Assembly (NCBI RefSeq): GCF_028009165.1
Contig: NW_026611615.1
Span: forward strand, 744,001 to 808,000
Origin: Akanthomyces muscarius
Lineage: Eukaryota > Ascomycota > Sordariomycetes > Hypocreales > Cordycipitaceae
DNA length: 64,000 nucleotides
Direction of reading: 5' to 3'
The notes below the pieces were generated by a model that was given only the letters and a program-made list of their open reading frames with translations, was not told the origin of the DNA and ran no database searches. Of the stretch, positions 11,300 through 23,516 are shown in pieces (position 1 is the first letter of the stretch; each line of letters opens with the position of its first letter). The translations under genes were made by a program, and so were the position numbers.

Positions 11300-14200
11300 G
11301 CCTAGATCTAATCTATATAGGCGAATAACTTAGTAACCCTTACACTCCTTAAGTTCCCTAAACCTAAACTATTTAATAGCACTAAAGGAGATATATATAT
11401 ATTCCTAACTTAAGCTAAGGCCTACCTTTAAGTTAACACTACTATCTCTAACCCTACTACTTAGATACTTTATATTAGAAACCTTCTTATTAGTAAGGCG
11501 ATAGAATAGTAGGAGCTAACTCTTAGGGACTATCTTAATAATAAAACCCTTAAAGATAAAACTACTTAAATCTTTACTTACTATATAAACTTTAAAGAAG
11601 CCCTAACTATTATATTTAAAGACCTAGACGAAATCTAAACTGTTATATATAAACTTAAGACCTTAAGATAAACTAGTTCTACTTAACACTTTATATATAA
11701 GTTCTAATAAATTACTACTAAACTTAAATAGAATAATAAAAGTTAGATAGAACTCTTCTATAATAGACTTTAAAAAGATATAAAAGATAACCTATATAAA
11801 ATAGATTAATTAGATTCTTTTAATATATTTATAGAAATAGTAATTAAAATTAATAATTAAAATTATACTAGACGCCTTAAGAAAGGAGGATAGGCGTAAA
11901 GAAACGCTAAACTATAAACCTAATAATACTAACTAAACACAAAATAATAATAAGACAGATTTATAGCTTATAGTGTTTACCTAAGCCTAATAAAGTTAGA
12001 CGCTATAAATAAAGAAAAAAGTAAAACTTATTATAACTATAATAAGACTAGACACTTTACTAATAAGTGTCGTGCCTTAAAGAAATAATAGAAACCTATA
12101 GGAGAAGGATAAAAACTCTATATAGCTAACTATAAAGACTTACTTACTTAAAACCTTAGTATAGTAAATAGTAAAGAATATATCTTTAAGCCTAAACGCT
12201 ATTACTATTTAGTAGATAATACTAACTTAAATAAAGATTAGGAATTTAGAACCTAACTAGTACTTAATAAGGATAATAAACTTACACTTATTACTTTAAA
12301 TATAAAGGAAGTATTTAACTATATTCTTATAACACCTTTAGAGCTAATTAAATAATATATAATTAAAGGATACTTTTACTATTAAAATAGATAACTTAAA
12401 CTAGTTCTTATCTAAGGAACTAATATCTTAGACCCTATTATACTTATAGCTATCCTAATAGATACTAAGATAAGAAAATTACTAATTTTAAGAGTTAACC
12501 CTAAGACACCTAAGGTAAGTATAATATACTATAACTATATAATAATCTTATAAGCCTTTTACCTATTTAATAACTATAAATACTACCTTTAGAAGAAAAT
12601 TAAATATTAATAGTTCCTTAATAGTAATATATATAGTAGACCTTTTACTAAAAAAGAACTTTAATACTAGATAATTAAGGAATATAGAGAGTTACTAATC
12701 TCTTTTAAAATTAATACCTAAATATACTATATTAAGGATAAAAACGCCTATACTATCTATATTATAACCTTATACTATAAGGATAGAGGAAATAGTATAA
12801 GGATAAGAAGTGTATTTAACCTATACTTAATTAATATAAAGGGTAGATAACTTAACTATTACTAAAACTCTAATAAAAGAAAACTAACTATCTTTAAGAT
12901 ATTCTAAAAAATAGACTAATAAGAGGAAGATACTAAATAAGAATTAGGAAATAATAGCTATTATTATAATTAAGACTAATTCCTTAATAGAGATCTAATA
13001 GGTCTTTATATATTATAAATATTAGTAATACTATATATGTTATAATTACTATAAAAATTATAAGAAGAAAGATCTAAATAATAATTAATAATAGAGTATA
13101 AGGAAACTTTATCTTACTAAATCTTATTAATAAACTATAATTATCTTAGACTATAAAAGATAAGCCTTACTAACTTATAACTATAAAAGGATATATAGTA
13201 AAATTTAGCTAAAAAGTAGTTAATATAGAAGTAGTATAACTTTTAATTAATATATAAGATATAAAATACTATATTACCTTAGATATTATAGTAATCTTAA
13301 AATATAATATTATATTAGGGATATCTTAGTTATAAGTAAGTAATCCCTAAGTTAACTAGAAAATAGGCTAACTCTAATAGGATTTACTAGGATATAATTA
13401 TAATAATAAGAGTAGCTTATAAAGAGTACCTTAATTAAATTAAGATAGGCTTTTAGGAATATATATAATTATTAAAGAGTTTAAAGTTAGTATAATAGAG
13501 ATTCCTAAAAAATACTTAAAGTATAATAAACTATTTAGTAAAGAGCTAGAAATAAGACTATTAGAGTATTTATATTAAGACTATAAGATTAAGCTCTAGC
13601 TTAGTACTAAACTAATATTTAATAAAATATATCTTTAGAACTTTATATAAGATAAAGCTCTTAAAGAGTATCTAAATAAGATATTATAAAAGGGATATAT
13701 ATAACTATTAGAGTCCCTAATAGGATACCTAATCTTATAGGTACTAAAGAAAAATAGAAAGCTATAACTATATATTAACTATTAGTAACTTAATAAGATT
13801 ATAATTAAGAACTAATATCTATTACTACTTATTATAAAGATATAAGATAAACTTAGATAAGCTAAATAGTTTACTACTTTTAACCTAAAAGAAGCTTATA
13901 ATCTAATTTATATAACTAAGGGTTATAAGTAGAAAACCGCCTTTTAAACTATAAGAGGACACTTTAAGTATCTTATAATACTATTTAGTCTTATTAATAT
14001 ACCTATAATATTTTAAATTATAATTAATAACATTTTATAGAAATAGCTTAATAAATTTGTTATTATCTATCTTAATAATATTCTTATATTCTCTAATATA
14101 CTTAAAGAATATAAGAAATATATATATAAAGTATTATAGATATTATAAGATAATAAGCTCCTTATTAAGGTAACTAAGAGTAAATTTTATTAATATAAAG

Positions 14201-16380
14201 TTAAATTCCTAAGATATAAAATTATACTAAGATAAATTAGAATAAGTCTATCTAAGATTAAAGATATTTAGAACTAGCTTATACTAACTAATATTAGAGA
14301 AGTAAGGGGATTTTTTAGATTTATAAACTTCTATTAACGCTTTATTTATAGATTTAGAGAAATTATAATTCCTTTTACTAACCTTATAAAGAAGGATAAT
14401 AAATTCTAATAGATAGATAAAAAAGCTAACACCTTCTAGAAGCTAAAGGAAAAAATCCTAGATAAGCTAGTTCTACTTATAGCTAATCCTAATAAACCCT
14501 TTAAAGTTAAAACTAATACCTCTAACTATACGTTTAGTAGATAACTTAGATAATAAGATAATAAAGACTAACTTTACTTAGTTATATTCTTTTTAAAGAA
14601 ACTTTATAAACTAGAACTAAACTATAATATATATAATAAAAAACTTATAGCTATTATTAAAGCCTTTAAGGAATAGAAGTATTATCTAAAAGGAGTGAAC
14701 TATAAGGTTAAGGTCTATACTAACTATAAGAACCTAACCTCCTTTATAACTATAAAAGATCTAAATAAATAATAGATTAGATAGTATAAAACTCTTATAA
14801 ATTATAATTTTAAAATTATATACTATAAAGGATCTAAAAATAGAAGAGTAGATATACTTAGCTAAAAAGAGGATTTAAAGATAGAATAGTAAGTAGATAA
14901 TATACCCTTACTATATTAAACTAAAAATAGGAACCTTATACTAGGCACTTAAGAAATTAATATAACTTAGTAAGTATAACTAGATAATATCTAACTATAA
15001 AGAATTAAGTTAAGAATTTAAAAAGACTATTTAATTAATACTTAGAGATTAACCTTATTTCTTATATAGAAAGAAAATAACTATTTTTATAATAATTAAC
15101 TATATATCTTAACTATATTATAAAAATAGCTTATAGAAGAAATATATATATACTTACTATATAGATACTAAGGTGTTATAAAAATAATTAGTTAACTATA
15201 AAGATTATATAACTTCCCTAAGAGTAGGAAGATTATATAAGAAATTATTAGAAAATATAATATTTATAATAAAGTAAAGTTAGTATAATATATACCTTAT
15301 AGTAAACTATAACTAATATTACTATCTAAAAGAGTATAGTAAACTATTATTATAGACTTTATTATTAAGCTACTAAAGTCTAAAAAACCTATAATAAAAG
15401 TATACTATAATAGTATCTTAGTTATTATTAATAAACTTATAAAGTATACCTACTATATTCTTTATATAGAATCTAATAATACTAAAAACCTAGTATATAT
15501 ATTCTTTAAAATAGTTATTACTTAATATAGATTACTAATAAAACTTATATTAAATTATAATAAATTATTTATATTAAACTTCTAGAAATGCCTTATAGAA
15601 ATAATAAAGATTAAATAAAGCTTATTTATAATATTCTATTTATAGTTAGATAGTTAGACTAAGATCTTAAACTAAGTACTAAAATAATATCTATAAAGCT
15701 ATATTAACTACTAATAAGATAATTAGGTAGAATAGCTATTACTTATATAATAGGCTTATAATAGCTTTAAAATTAATAATATAAAAATATTACTATTTAA
15801 AGTAAATTATAGATTTAACCCTATTATTAAAATATATATAATATAGAATATAAATATACTAGTAGTTATAATATATATAGTAATAATTATAGATATATAA
15901 AAACACTTATAATAAAAATAGATATTTTTATAAAACTATATAAAATACTATATAAATAAAAAGAGATTACTAGTACTAATCTTAAAGGAGGGATATAAAG
16001 TCTACCTTATATATAAAAATATTAAAATAAAATAACCTAGTAATAAACTTAATTAGAAGAAAATTAGACTATTCTTTATTAAATAAAAAATATTAAATAC
16101 TAACTATAAACTATTATTACCTAATAAAATAAGGATCTATCTTATATTCTATATCTTACTACTTAAAAAAGCACTAAATAATATTATAATTACTATAAAT
16201 ATTATTATAGAAAATAATAATATATATAAAATTAAATAAATACTTAAAATATAAGGAAACTATAAAAAACGCGAATATCTTATTAAATAAAAAGGATACC
16301 TAAACTCTAAGAACACCTAAGAACCTATTAAGAACCTTATAGGTTATTTAGACCTACTTTAATAGTTTAATAAGTAATAT
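11300..16380 (+). pseudogene. Chromovirus gag-pol remains (gag zinc knuckle, RT, RNase H, integrase, chromodomain)
   Basis: Reading through RIP stops, the plus strand shows a CCHC knuckle near 12030-12085, recognisable as Y/C-N-Y/C...H...C, followed by RALKK. RT follows, with the FGLTNAPATF-like box near 13980-14015. The YLDD box has become YLNN (around 14068-14085) before ILIFS. The RNase H entry FFRFINFYRRF lies near 14310. The integrase zinc region is near 15110-15290, then a degraded catalytic core. A chromodomain with the LIKWKGYLNS core is near 16270-16320. The chromodomain identifies the chromovirus branch, which targets insertion to particular chromatin. No frame is translatable. Confidence 0.85.
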
Positions 16381-17022
16381 TCTACTTATTAAGTTCCTTT
16401 TTAGGTATCTATAATAAATCTAAGAAAATAATATTCTAGTCTACTATATCTATATAGCTAAAAGACTACACCTTTATTATAGCCTCTAACTTAGCTTATT
16501 TAGACTTATTAAGTTTATCTAGTAACTAAAGACTATACTTAACTATAATAGAACTATAAGTTATAAGAGACTTATATTATTTTTATAGATACTCTAGTTT
16601 AGCTAGCATTTTAGAAGATTCTCACTAAAGACATTAAAGAAGAGTAGTAGCCTCCTCCTTTTTATAATATAAATGTTAGGATTCTAAAATAATCTAATTA
16701 AAAGAAGATACTAGTACCCTTAAGCTATTATAAGAACGACCTTAATAGATATATTCTTTATAATAAGAAATACCTTCTATTATTTTATAAGAAAGCTTCT
16801 TAGAATAGTAAAAAGAATAAGGTATAATAATAACTCTAAATTCTTTAATAGTAGTAGTTAGTTTTAAACACTATTTAGTTTTAGTAAAATAAGGCTTAGT
16901 AATATAGTTAGATATAATAAAGTATAATAATATAGGAGGAAGAAAGGACCTATAAATATAAAAGATAAGATAGGCTAGTTATAGTGGCCTTAAGGATAAG
17001 ACTAATAGGGGAGGAGTATTAT

Positions 17023-17451
17023 ATTATAAACTAGAATATATATAAGGCAGACTAAGGAAGCGGCCTAAGGAGCAACTAGGTAGGCGCCTATAGGTTACCT
17101 AATTAGGATACTAAGTTATATAACTAGATTACTATAAATTATAGTAAGCTAGTAGTAATCTAAGGTAGTATCTTTATTAAATAGATTACTTAGGATTACT
17201 AGTAATCTAAGTAATCTAAGTAATCTAAGAAATATAATAAAGAGATAGATAGGTACTTAAGGAGGAGATATTCTAGTAACTAGATAGTCTAAATCTCTAT
17301 TAATTAATTTAAGTAATAGTTTCACTATTAAGAGTTCTACTCTTAATAAACGCCTATAATACTACTTAAACGTACTACCTTATAGCTTTAAGCCTAACTT
17401 ACTCTCTAAGAAATAGACCTACTATAACTTAGTAAATAAGCTATTATTATA
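17023..17451 (+). repeat. 3' LTR of chromovirus in E1
   Basis: 429 bp matching the 5' LTR with many extra C-to-T and G-to-A changes. It carries AGTAATCTA once more than its partner. It is followed by the ATATA target duplication. Confidence 0.9.
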
Positions 17452-17456
17452 ATATA

Positions 17457-19100
17457 GAGAGAATTAATAGTATATTAATTAATATTATTAAGGAATTCTT
17501 TTATTATATTAACCTTCTAGTCTTATATAATATCTTTTTTTAATATTAATATAATATAAATAAGATAAGCCTAGTAATAAATTAGTAAAAAAATAGCTTA
17601 ATATTTAGGTTATTAAAGAAGTAAATAGTAATAAAGAAGTAATTTAAGCTTTATTATTAGAGTATAATTATTAAGTATACTATAATTCTAGGAATATAAA
17701 TACTAAGTAAAGCTATATACTAACTTATAGAAATATTCTATATACTCTAATATTAAGGTATTACTCCTATAAGGGTTATATATTAAATATTAGTATAATA
17801 AAAGACGTTTTTAAGTAATTAATCGCGATCTTTAAGAATTAAGTTAATTTAGGTTAAGTTACTTTATATAGGTTAAATTTATGTCTTATACGTTATAGTA
17901 GGGGCTTTAATAATAAGTTATTATTATAGGTTAAAAGAGAATACCTAGAAGGGCAATTCCTGTCTATAAATATAGGGCTTTATAATTAATTAATTATAGT
18001 ATTTTAAAAATATATTATATTAAGGGAAAAAAGGTTAAAATTCTACTACCTACTATAAGGTATTAGGCTTTTATAGTTATAATATAAAGGTAGTATAGTG
18101 TGTATATATTAAGCGTATTATTTAGTATTATAATATCTTAGCTACTAAAAGGAAGCTTAATTTACTAGTTATCTTCTAAAAAGATACTATTTAATAGTAA
18201 TACTTTTTAGATAAGTTAAAGCTATTTACTTACTAGTTCTTTAAGGCTATAAAGAAAGGCTAGATAAATAATAATATTACTATCTATTAGTTTAAAATAG
18301 TCTTTATCTTAAAGATAAAGCTATAAAGACTATACTATAAGTTATTAGTTATTAATAGCTATAAAAGTTATTATATAACTAAATTTCTATAAGAATATTA
18401 TTAAAATAATATTTTTATTTTATTCCTACTAATATATAGTAATTATATACTTTAACCTCTTAATATAGCTATTTTTAGGCTTATAAAGAGATATTATATA
18501 GCTTATCTTAATAGGTATCTAACTATTACTAACTTATTACTATTTAGTAAAAAGATCTTCTTAAAGTGTTATTTAGAGGTATAAAAGCTTAGAATAATTA
18601 AAGTAAATATTATTACTAGCTAGTAGGTAGTAAAACTTTAGCCTATTAATATAGTAAGGCTATTACTTAGTCCTTTACTTCTTCTAGAGGCACTATAACA
18701 CCTAGTTACTTTAAAGAAGCCTCTAATACCTTTAATAAGCTATTATACTTATATTATAACACTATCTAATAGTTAGGGTGTTAAGTAACTCTTTTCTAGC
18801 CTTAAGTGTACCTAAAAAATATTACCTATATACTATTTTATTAAGTAGAAGATATAGAAGGGAATTAATATATATAATAGTATTAATATTACTTCTAAAA
18901 GGTAAATTAATTATCTTTAATAATAGATAGATAACTTAAAGTCTTATAGGAAAAAGAGAGTTTAACTAAATCCTAATAAATCCTTTATTATAGTTATAAA
19001 GGTAGATTTAGTATATTATTAGCTTAATATATAATTATTAGGTATAAAAGAGGTAGGAATAATTAATTTATTAGATATAAAGATCTCTAATAGTAAGGCT
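17457..19100 (+). pseudogene. E1 pogo-type DDE_1 transposase remains
   Basis: The right part of E1 retains a RIP-broken transposase on the plus strand. Near 18265-18300 it reads WINNNITIYWFKIVFI (Trp codons partly TAG), matching the WTxxxIGLEWLK box of pogo/Fot1 transposases. Near 18340-18380 a LLVINSYKSYY segment matches LLLLDGHGSH, which holds the second catalytic Asp, now Asn. QPLDVAVFGPLK appears as PLNIAIFRLIK near 18450-18490. The C-terminal WP[IV]NM box is seen near 18600-18650. The N-terminal CENP-B-like DNA-binding part is not recognisable and may lie left of the chromovirus. Stops are frequent, so it is inactive. Confidence 0.8.
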
Positions 19101-19185
19101 ATTACCTTATAATTATTTAATATTTAATTAATATTATTTATAGTTATAATAAGGCATTTTATTAGTAGGTATAAAATTAATAATG

Positions 19186-19227
19186 GTGGCTCCTAGGTGG
19201 GTTGGCTCCTAAGTGGGTGGCCGACGT
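19186..19227 (-). repeat. E1 right terminal inverted repeat
   Basis: Reverse complement of 10226-10267 with one mismatch, ending GGGTGGCCGACGT just before TA at 19228-19229. Confidence 0.92.
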
Positions 19228-19229
19228 TA

Positions 19230-19327
19230 GTACTCGTGCTTAACCTGTCCCTGTGATCTGGGTCGAGTTGGACTCGTCGCAGCGATATCTATGGCCTGCG
19301 ATACGCTTTCCGAATCCGAAAGCATCA
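19230..19327. other. 98-bp GC-normal sliver between E1 and E4
   Basis: Original host DNA between the target sites of two different transposons. It is not RIP-degraded although both neighbours are. Confidence 0.6.
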
Positions 19328-19329
19328 TA

Positions 19330-19355
19330 CAGTGGGTCCAGGTAATTCCGCTCGC
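19330..19355 (+). repeat. E4 left terminal inverted repeat
   Basis: 26 bp starting CAGTGGGTCC after TA; inverted partner at 20700-20726. Confidence 0.92.
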
Positions 19356-19442
19356 AAAACACCAAAATTATATACTAGTACTAAAACGCGTCCTATAGAA
19401 AATTAACACTCAACTTTGTAACTATAATTATCCCCCGCCACG

Positions 19443-20567
19443 ATGCCTAGATACACTTAAAATCCTAATTATAGTCCTTATAAGAGGGGAAAGGTATGGC
19501 GCCTCTGGTCTATTAGTTATTCTTACGAAAACGTGGCGCGTATAGAGCGTGTACTAAAAGGGAGCGTCTCTAGTATCACGACACGCTATAAACGCTAAAT
19601 TAAGGGTCAGGATAGACCCCGCCCTAGGCAGCTAAAGAAGATATCTAAACGCGATAAAGGATGTATTATACGAATTATTAATAAAGAGCCTTTTATCTAA
19701 AACAGAATTCTTATTGAATAGGTAAATATTTGTTATTCTATAACGACTCTAATCGGCTACTTAAAAAGCTAGGGTATCCTCTATAAGCGCGTAATTTAAC
19801 GGCCTAGATTAATAACTAGACATATAGTAATTTGTTAGAGATTTATATAAGAGTATCTCAGGAAGCTAATCTCTTTCTAAGTACGCTACTCTTTTTCTAA
19901 TAAGGTCTTTATAGTGTGTAGTGATAATATAAAGATAAAGTGGTGTTTTACTTAAAAGGTGCGTTTTAGTAACCCTCTAGAGAATTAGCTATAACTTAAT
20001 AACTAATAGGGCATAGGATAAGAGATTTAATAAGGATAGAGTCCAGCTAAAGGCGCCCTAGGGCCGTGATTCTTTAATATTTTAGGGCGTAGTTAGCGCG
20101 TATAGGAGATCGTCTTTAATCGTAATATAAAGCGATCCTCTCTCCTGTTAAGGTAGTGTCTCTTTATAATTAGTACTTAACGTCCTATAGTCAGAATTGC
20201 CTATAATTCTAGAACTAGAAAATATATTCATATAGGATAACACTCCTATATATATAGCTTATAGAGTCTAAAATTAGTTACGTGAGTTCGCTCTAGGTAC
20301 TAGTATTAATATTATAGACTAGCCGCCTTATTCGCCTAATTTTAACCCTATTAAGAACGTCTAGGCATTATTTAAAGAAAAAATTATTAACTGCTATCTT
20401 AAGCTTAATAATATACTAAACACGCTTAAATTATTTAATTTATTAGAAAGGGCTACTGTGGAGTGCTAGGAGGATTTTAGTGATAACCTTCTTTACTAGC
20501 TTATCTCGACAATACTACACCGTATTTAGGCTCTCTATAGTAATAGAGGATAGTATATAAAGTATTA
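19443..20567 (+). pseudogene. E4 Tc1/mariner transposase, RIP-broken
   Basis: From an ATG at 19443 (MPRYT, then a stop) the frame stays constant but is interrupted by many TAA/TAG codons, mostly at Gln and Trp positions. Recognisable parts are an N-terminal helix-turn-helix region ending in RPRPRQLKKISKRDKG, the SNKVFIVCSDN segment (the SDEASF...GD box) and PPYSPNFNPIKNVALFK, the DWPPYSPDxNPIENxW box holding the third catalytic position. Order and spacing are those of Tc1-like DD34E/D transposases. The single reading frame and about 370 residues match the family. It is inactive as it stands. Confidence 0.85.
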
Positions 20568-20699
20568 ATTATATTAATCGACGCAGAATTTAATACTTTC
20601 TTTATTCCTAATATAATTTGTTTTTTATTACACTATTAGTGGCGCTATAGGCGTTTAAAATATCTGGTGGAAGGTACCGGTACCCCTCTCGAAATTATC

Positions 20700-20726
20700 G
20701 CGAGCGGAATTACCTGGGACCCACTG
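20700..20726 (-). repeat. E4 right terminal inverted repeat
   Basis: 27 bp, inverted copy of 19330-19355 with one additional C, followed by TA at 20727-20728. Confidence 0.92.
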
Positions 20727-20728
20727 TA

Positions 20729-21658
20729 GATAGACCGCATTTATGACTAAAGATGTTAAGCGTGGTTGTAGTCCCCCCCAATAAAACTAATTATACACAG
20801 GGAGTACTAATTTCGTGTCAAAAGTTGGTCGTTTGCCCCCCTAGCCTTCCGCGATGAGGACCCAGCGGCCCAGTATACTGCGGTCTCACTTTCCGTCTTG
20901 CATGCCGTAGAGTTAACGTTACTGAAGAGAGTCACGATTTACGCACGAATCCCTCTGCGATTGGAATGGATAGAATATTTCTCGTCGTAGCGGAGGCTTT
21001 TGTCCGTTCTTTGGAAAAAGAAAACACAAAGCTGATTAATGCCAATTCTCAAAGTTGGTCCTAGCTACGCAACGTGCCGCCGTGAGTGTGTTGTGTAAGT
21101 TAGGGCTTGTTTCTGTAACTAAGTGGCGACGCTGTAGTGTGCCGTGGTGTGAGTGAGCGCTATGAATCAGCCGTCGCACACCGCTACCTGGCGAAACCGG
21201 CGCTGAAAGCTACTGATCACCTATTACAGTACTTTCTAAGGTGGCTTTCAGTTCGCCTCTTATTGCAATCTAATGGAGAAGAGAATTGGTCACAATAATG
21301 CGATAGACAAATGAATGATTGCGAGGAGAGTTCTCAAACGTAGAAGGGTTAATGAAAACCATGCAGCGATGTAGCTGTAAGTGACCCCGTTGGGGGCGCC
21401 ATACTAATTGGGCGAGAGCCCTGTTTGACTTGCCCTTGTCCATGCCGAAGTAGTCTCTGTGGGCGACGTCGCAAGCTTCGCATGTAATTGAACTTTGCTT
21501 TATTCTGACACTGGATAGCGGTTGGCGATGTGCTGTTTGTATGCCGCCAACTGGAATGCATACCTAGCTGAAGCCATGACGTGCAGGCAAGAGACAGAGA
21601 GATACATGAGACCCTTAGGCCCTCAGGGCTGGACACTACAGGCGGCACCATGCTGGAT
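20729..21658. other. Intergenic between E4 and the amino-acid-oxidase gene
   Basis: About 930 bp of normal GC. It is the 3' flank of the oxidase gene. The minus-strand open frame 21349-21675 overlaps the 3' end and shows no family resemblance. No RNA gene or repeat was found. Confidence 0.45.
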
Positions 21659-23484
21659 CTAAGCCACTTCAACATACTGCACGTTCATGTGCCTGGGAAT
21701 GATGAAAGCTTTCAGTAGACGGCTGCTGATGTCCATCATGGGGGCCACATTCTCTTCCATGACTCTGCTTGATTCCTCCTCTAGAGGCACGTGCTCTCTA
21801 CCAAGCGGGATAATTGTGACAGGTTTGTCAACCGCTTTACCAGAGTGGAACTGTGCTTGTTTACCCAAAATTGCAGCCGTTGTATTCAATGCGGAGTCCA
21901 CTGCGCCAGCGATCTAGTCACGTACAACATGTCAGATGAAGAGCCGAAAAAAACAGATCGAAATAAAAGAGACCGGAGGTTTTGGTGTGAAATTTGGTAA
22001 TAGGAACTTACCCATGTATGGTGCTTTGACAAATGCTCGCCCGCGAAGTAGACGTTTCTCTCCGGCTGTTTTGCGACGTGGTGGTAACGCGAGAATTGCC
22101 CTGGGAGGAACATGGCGTCACCGCCACAAAATTCGTTCATCCACAGGACATCGTATGCTTCAATGTATTGGTCATATACATTGATATCAGGCTCATCCGC
22201 GTAAAACTTGTTGAGATCATGTAGGCAGATCTTGATGCGTTCCTCTGGTGAAAGGCCTGCCCACTTCATAGCGTCAGTCATCCAGCTGTAGAGGAGCAAG
22301 ACACCAGACCCATCTCCGCCTATGTCATTCGACGGGTAGACAATCCAGCGAAAGCGGAGATCGGTAGTACTTTGACCGCCGAGGGCGGGTGTGGAAGACT
22401 TTTCCCAGAATCTTGTACGAAAATGGAGGCCAATCTTATAAAGTGGCTCAAAGTGCGTGCCACGGATTGACTGCTCTTTCATGAATGACCATTTGGGCCG
22501 GTCGACGATGGTGTGGAGCGCCGACGGGGGCATCGCCAGGACCACCGCATCAAAGGTGGCGATCTGATCTGGGTCGCCCTCAATGCCAAGCTCCACTCGG
22601 CCATCGTCCACATACGAGATCCGCTCAACCCGCGAGCCAAGGTGGATATTGTCGGAGCCAAGTATGGTCGCAGCGCATTCGGTAATGCGGGACATGCCAC
22701 CCTTGACAGTCGCCCACTATACAGAAACACAGGAAAATGACATTAGTGACCAGGTTAACAGTCAATTTTTTTTTAACGTGGCAAGGCTTACCTCCTGTGT
22801 ATCGAAATCCAGGTTCTGCATGATGATTTCGGTGAATGATAGATCGTACTGGTTGGTCTGCGAACAAAGTAGCTCAACAAAGTCAACCACCTCATGCGGC
22901 CAGCGGGCTACGAGCCGCAGATACGCGCGAAAGGAGTACTCGTCGTACTTTAGCAGCTCTTCGAAACCAGAGTCAAAATTGGTACGCAGCTTAGTGAGCC
23001 ACGGCAAGACGACGCTGCCCAGGAGCTCCTGCGCCGAGTTGCCGTGAAATTGCTCCGGTAGTCCTGCTTTGGCGGCCCATCGAGTATCCTGTAGCCTGCC
23101 TTTCTTGTTCTGGAAAAATGAAAGATTATTCTCATGATCGAGAATGTAGGGGATCAGCTCGACTTTTTTCTCAGCTGGGCCATAGGTGTTGAGATAGCGG
23201 ACCAAGTCAAAGACTTGAGAATGCAGCGATGAACGCGGGATGCGCATCGCTCCGGCCTCAAAGTAGGCACCGCTGGAAGTGTCCAACTCAGATCTACCGT
23301 GTGCAGATACGTCCTCTTCAGATACACCGCTTTCGAATCTCCTCTGTAATGGAAACCGATATGTGTAGATGCGGCCACCTACACGGTCCGAGGCTTCAAA
23401 GATGGTCACTTTATGACCCTCGCGTTGTAAAAGCAAACCGGTGTACAGCCCGGAAATACCTGCGCCAACGATTCCGATGTTCAT
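21659..23484 (-). CDS. FAD-dependent amine oxidase (L-amino-acid-oxidase-like)
   Basis: Exons 23484-22792, 22716-22012 and 21913-21659, all phase 0, give 550 residues. The dinucleotide fold starts at once with MNIGIVGAGISGLYTGLLL, then EASDRVGGRIYTYRF, the FAD signature of flavin amine oxidases. The substrate entry region has GAMRIPRSS. The C-terminal FAD motif YFAGEHLSKHHTWIAGAVDS, split by the second intron, matches L-amino-acid oxidases and their fungal relatives. Expected reaction: oxidative deamination of an amino acid or amine with release of H2O2 and ammonia. I chose the ATG at 23484 because the FAD fold begins there. An upstream in-frame ATG at 23580 would add 32 hydrophobic residues encoded partly by a 12-bp tandem repeat, which is less likely. 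Confidence 0.9.
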
Positions 23485-23516
23485 CTTGAAGTCCAAACTG
23501 CTTGAGTCAAAGATGT

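Larger units (their letters stand above)
10743..17451 (+). mobile_element. RIP-degraded Ty3/gypsy chromovirus nested in E1
   Basis: Direct LTRs (10743-11163 and 17023-17451) bound a 6.7-kb element flanked by the 5-bp duplication ATATA (10738-10742, 17452-17456). LTR ends read TA...TA where TG...CA is expected, as RIP would cause. Plus-strand remains occur in Ty3/gypsy order: gag zinc knuckle, protease region, reverse transcriptase, RNase H, integrase and a C-terminal chromodomain. Every frame is broken by TAA/TAG codons arising from CAA, CAG and TGG. A purine-rich tract (around 17009-17016) precedes the 3' LTR. It inserted into E1 after E1 had landed. Confidence 0.9.
10226..19227 (+). mobile_element. 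E1: pogo-type (Tc1/mariner superfamily) DNA transposon, hosting a chromovirus
   Basis: Terminal inverted repeats of about 42 bp with one mismatch start ACGTCGGCCACCCACTTAGG and are flanked by TA on both sides (10224-10225 and 19228-19229). The 9,002 bp are mostly RIP-degraded and AT-rich. Inside is a complete LTR retrotransposon (10743-17451) with its own target duplication. Without it E1 would be about 2.29 kb, the normal size of an autonomous pogo/Fot1-like element. Plus-strand remains of a DDE_1 transposase lie to the right of the retrotransposon. The TIRs themselves remain GC-rich and un-RIPed. E2 and E3 share the same outermost 13 bp. Confidence 0.88.
19330..20726 (+). mobile_element. 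E4: Tc1/mariner-type DNA transposon
   Basis: 1,397 bp bounded by terminal inverted repeats of 26/27 bp starting CAGTGGGTCC and containing AGGTAATTCCGCTCGC; the right copy has one extra C. TA lies on both sides (19328-19329, 20727-20728). The ends are unrelated to E1-E3. The interior is AT-rich but less degraded than E1, with many CG, GTG and CGC codons still present. It carries one plus-strand transposase relic. Confidence 0.9.

Noticed and set aside
10226..19227. E1 as a giant cargo-carrying element (Starship- or Helitron-like)
   Set aside because: The interior is fully explained by one nested LTR retrotransposon and a pogo-type transposase; no tyrosine recombinase, Rep/helicase or cargo genes are seen.
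10000..21000. Possible P450 gene cut by E1 and E4: minus strand between them reads YDAFGFGKRI, resembling a heme-loop FGFGxR
   Set aside because: The essential Cys is missing, the frame stops soon after and no other P450 motif is found on either side.
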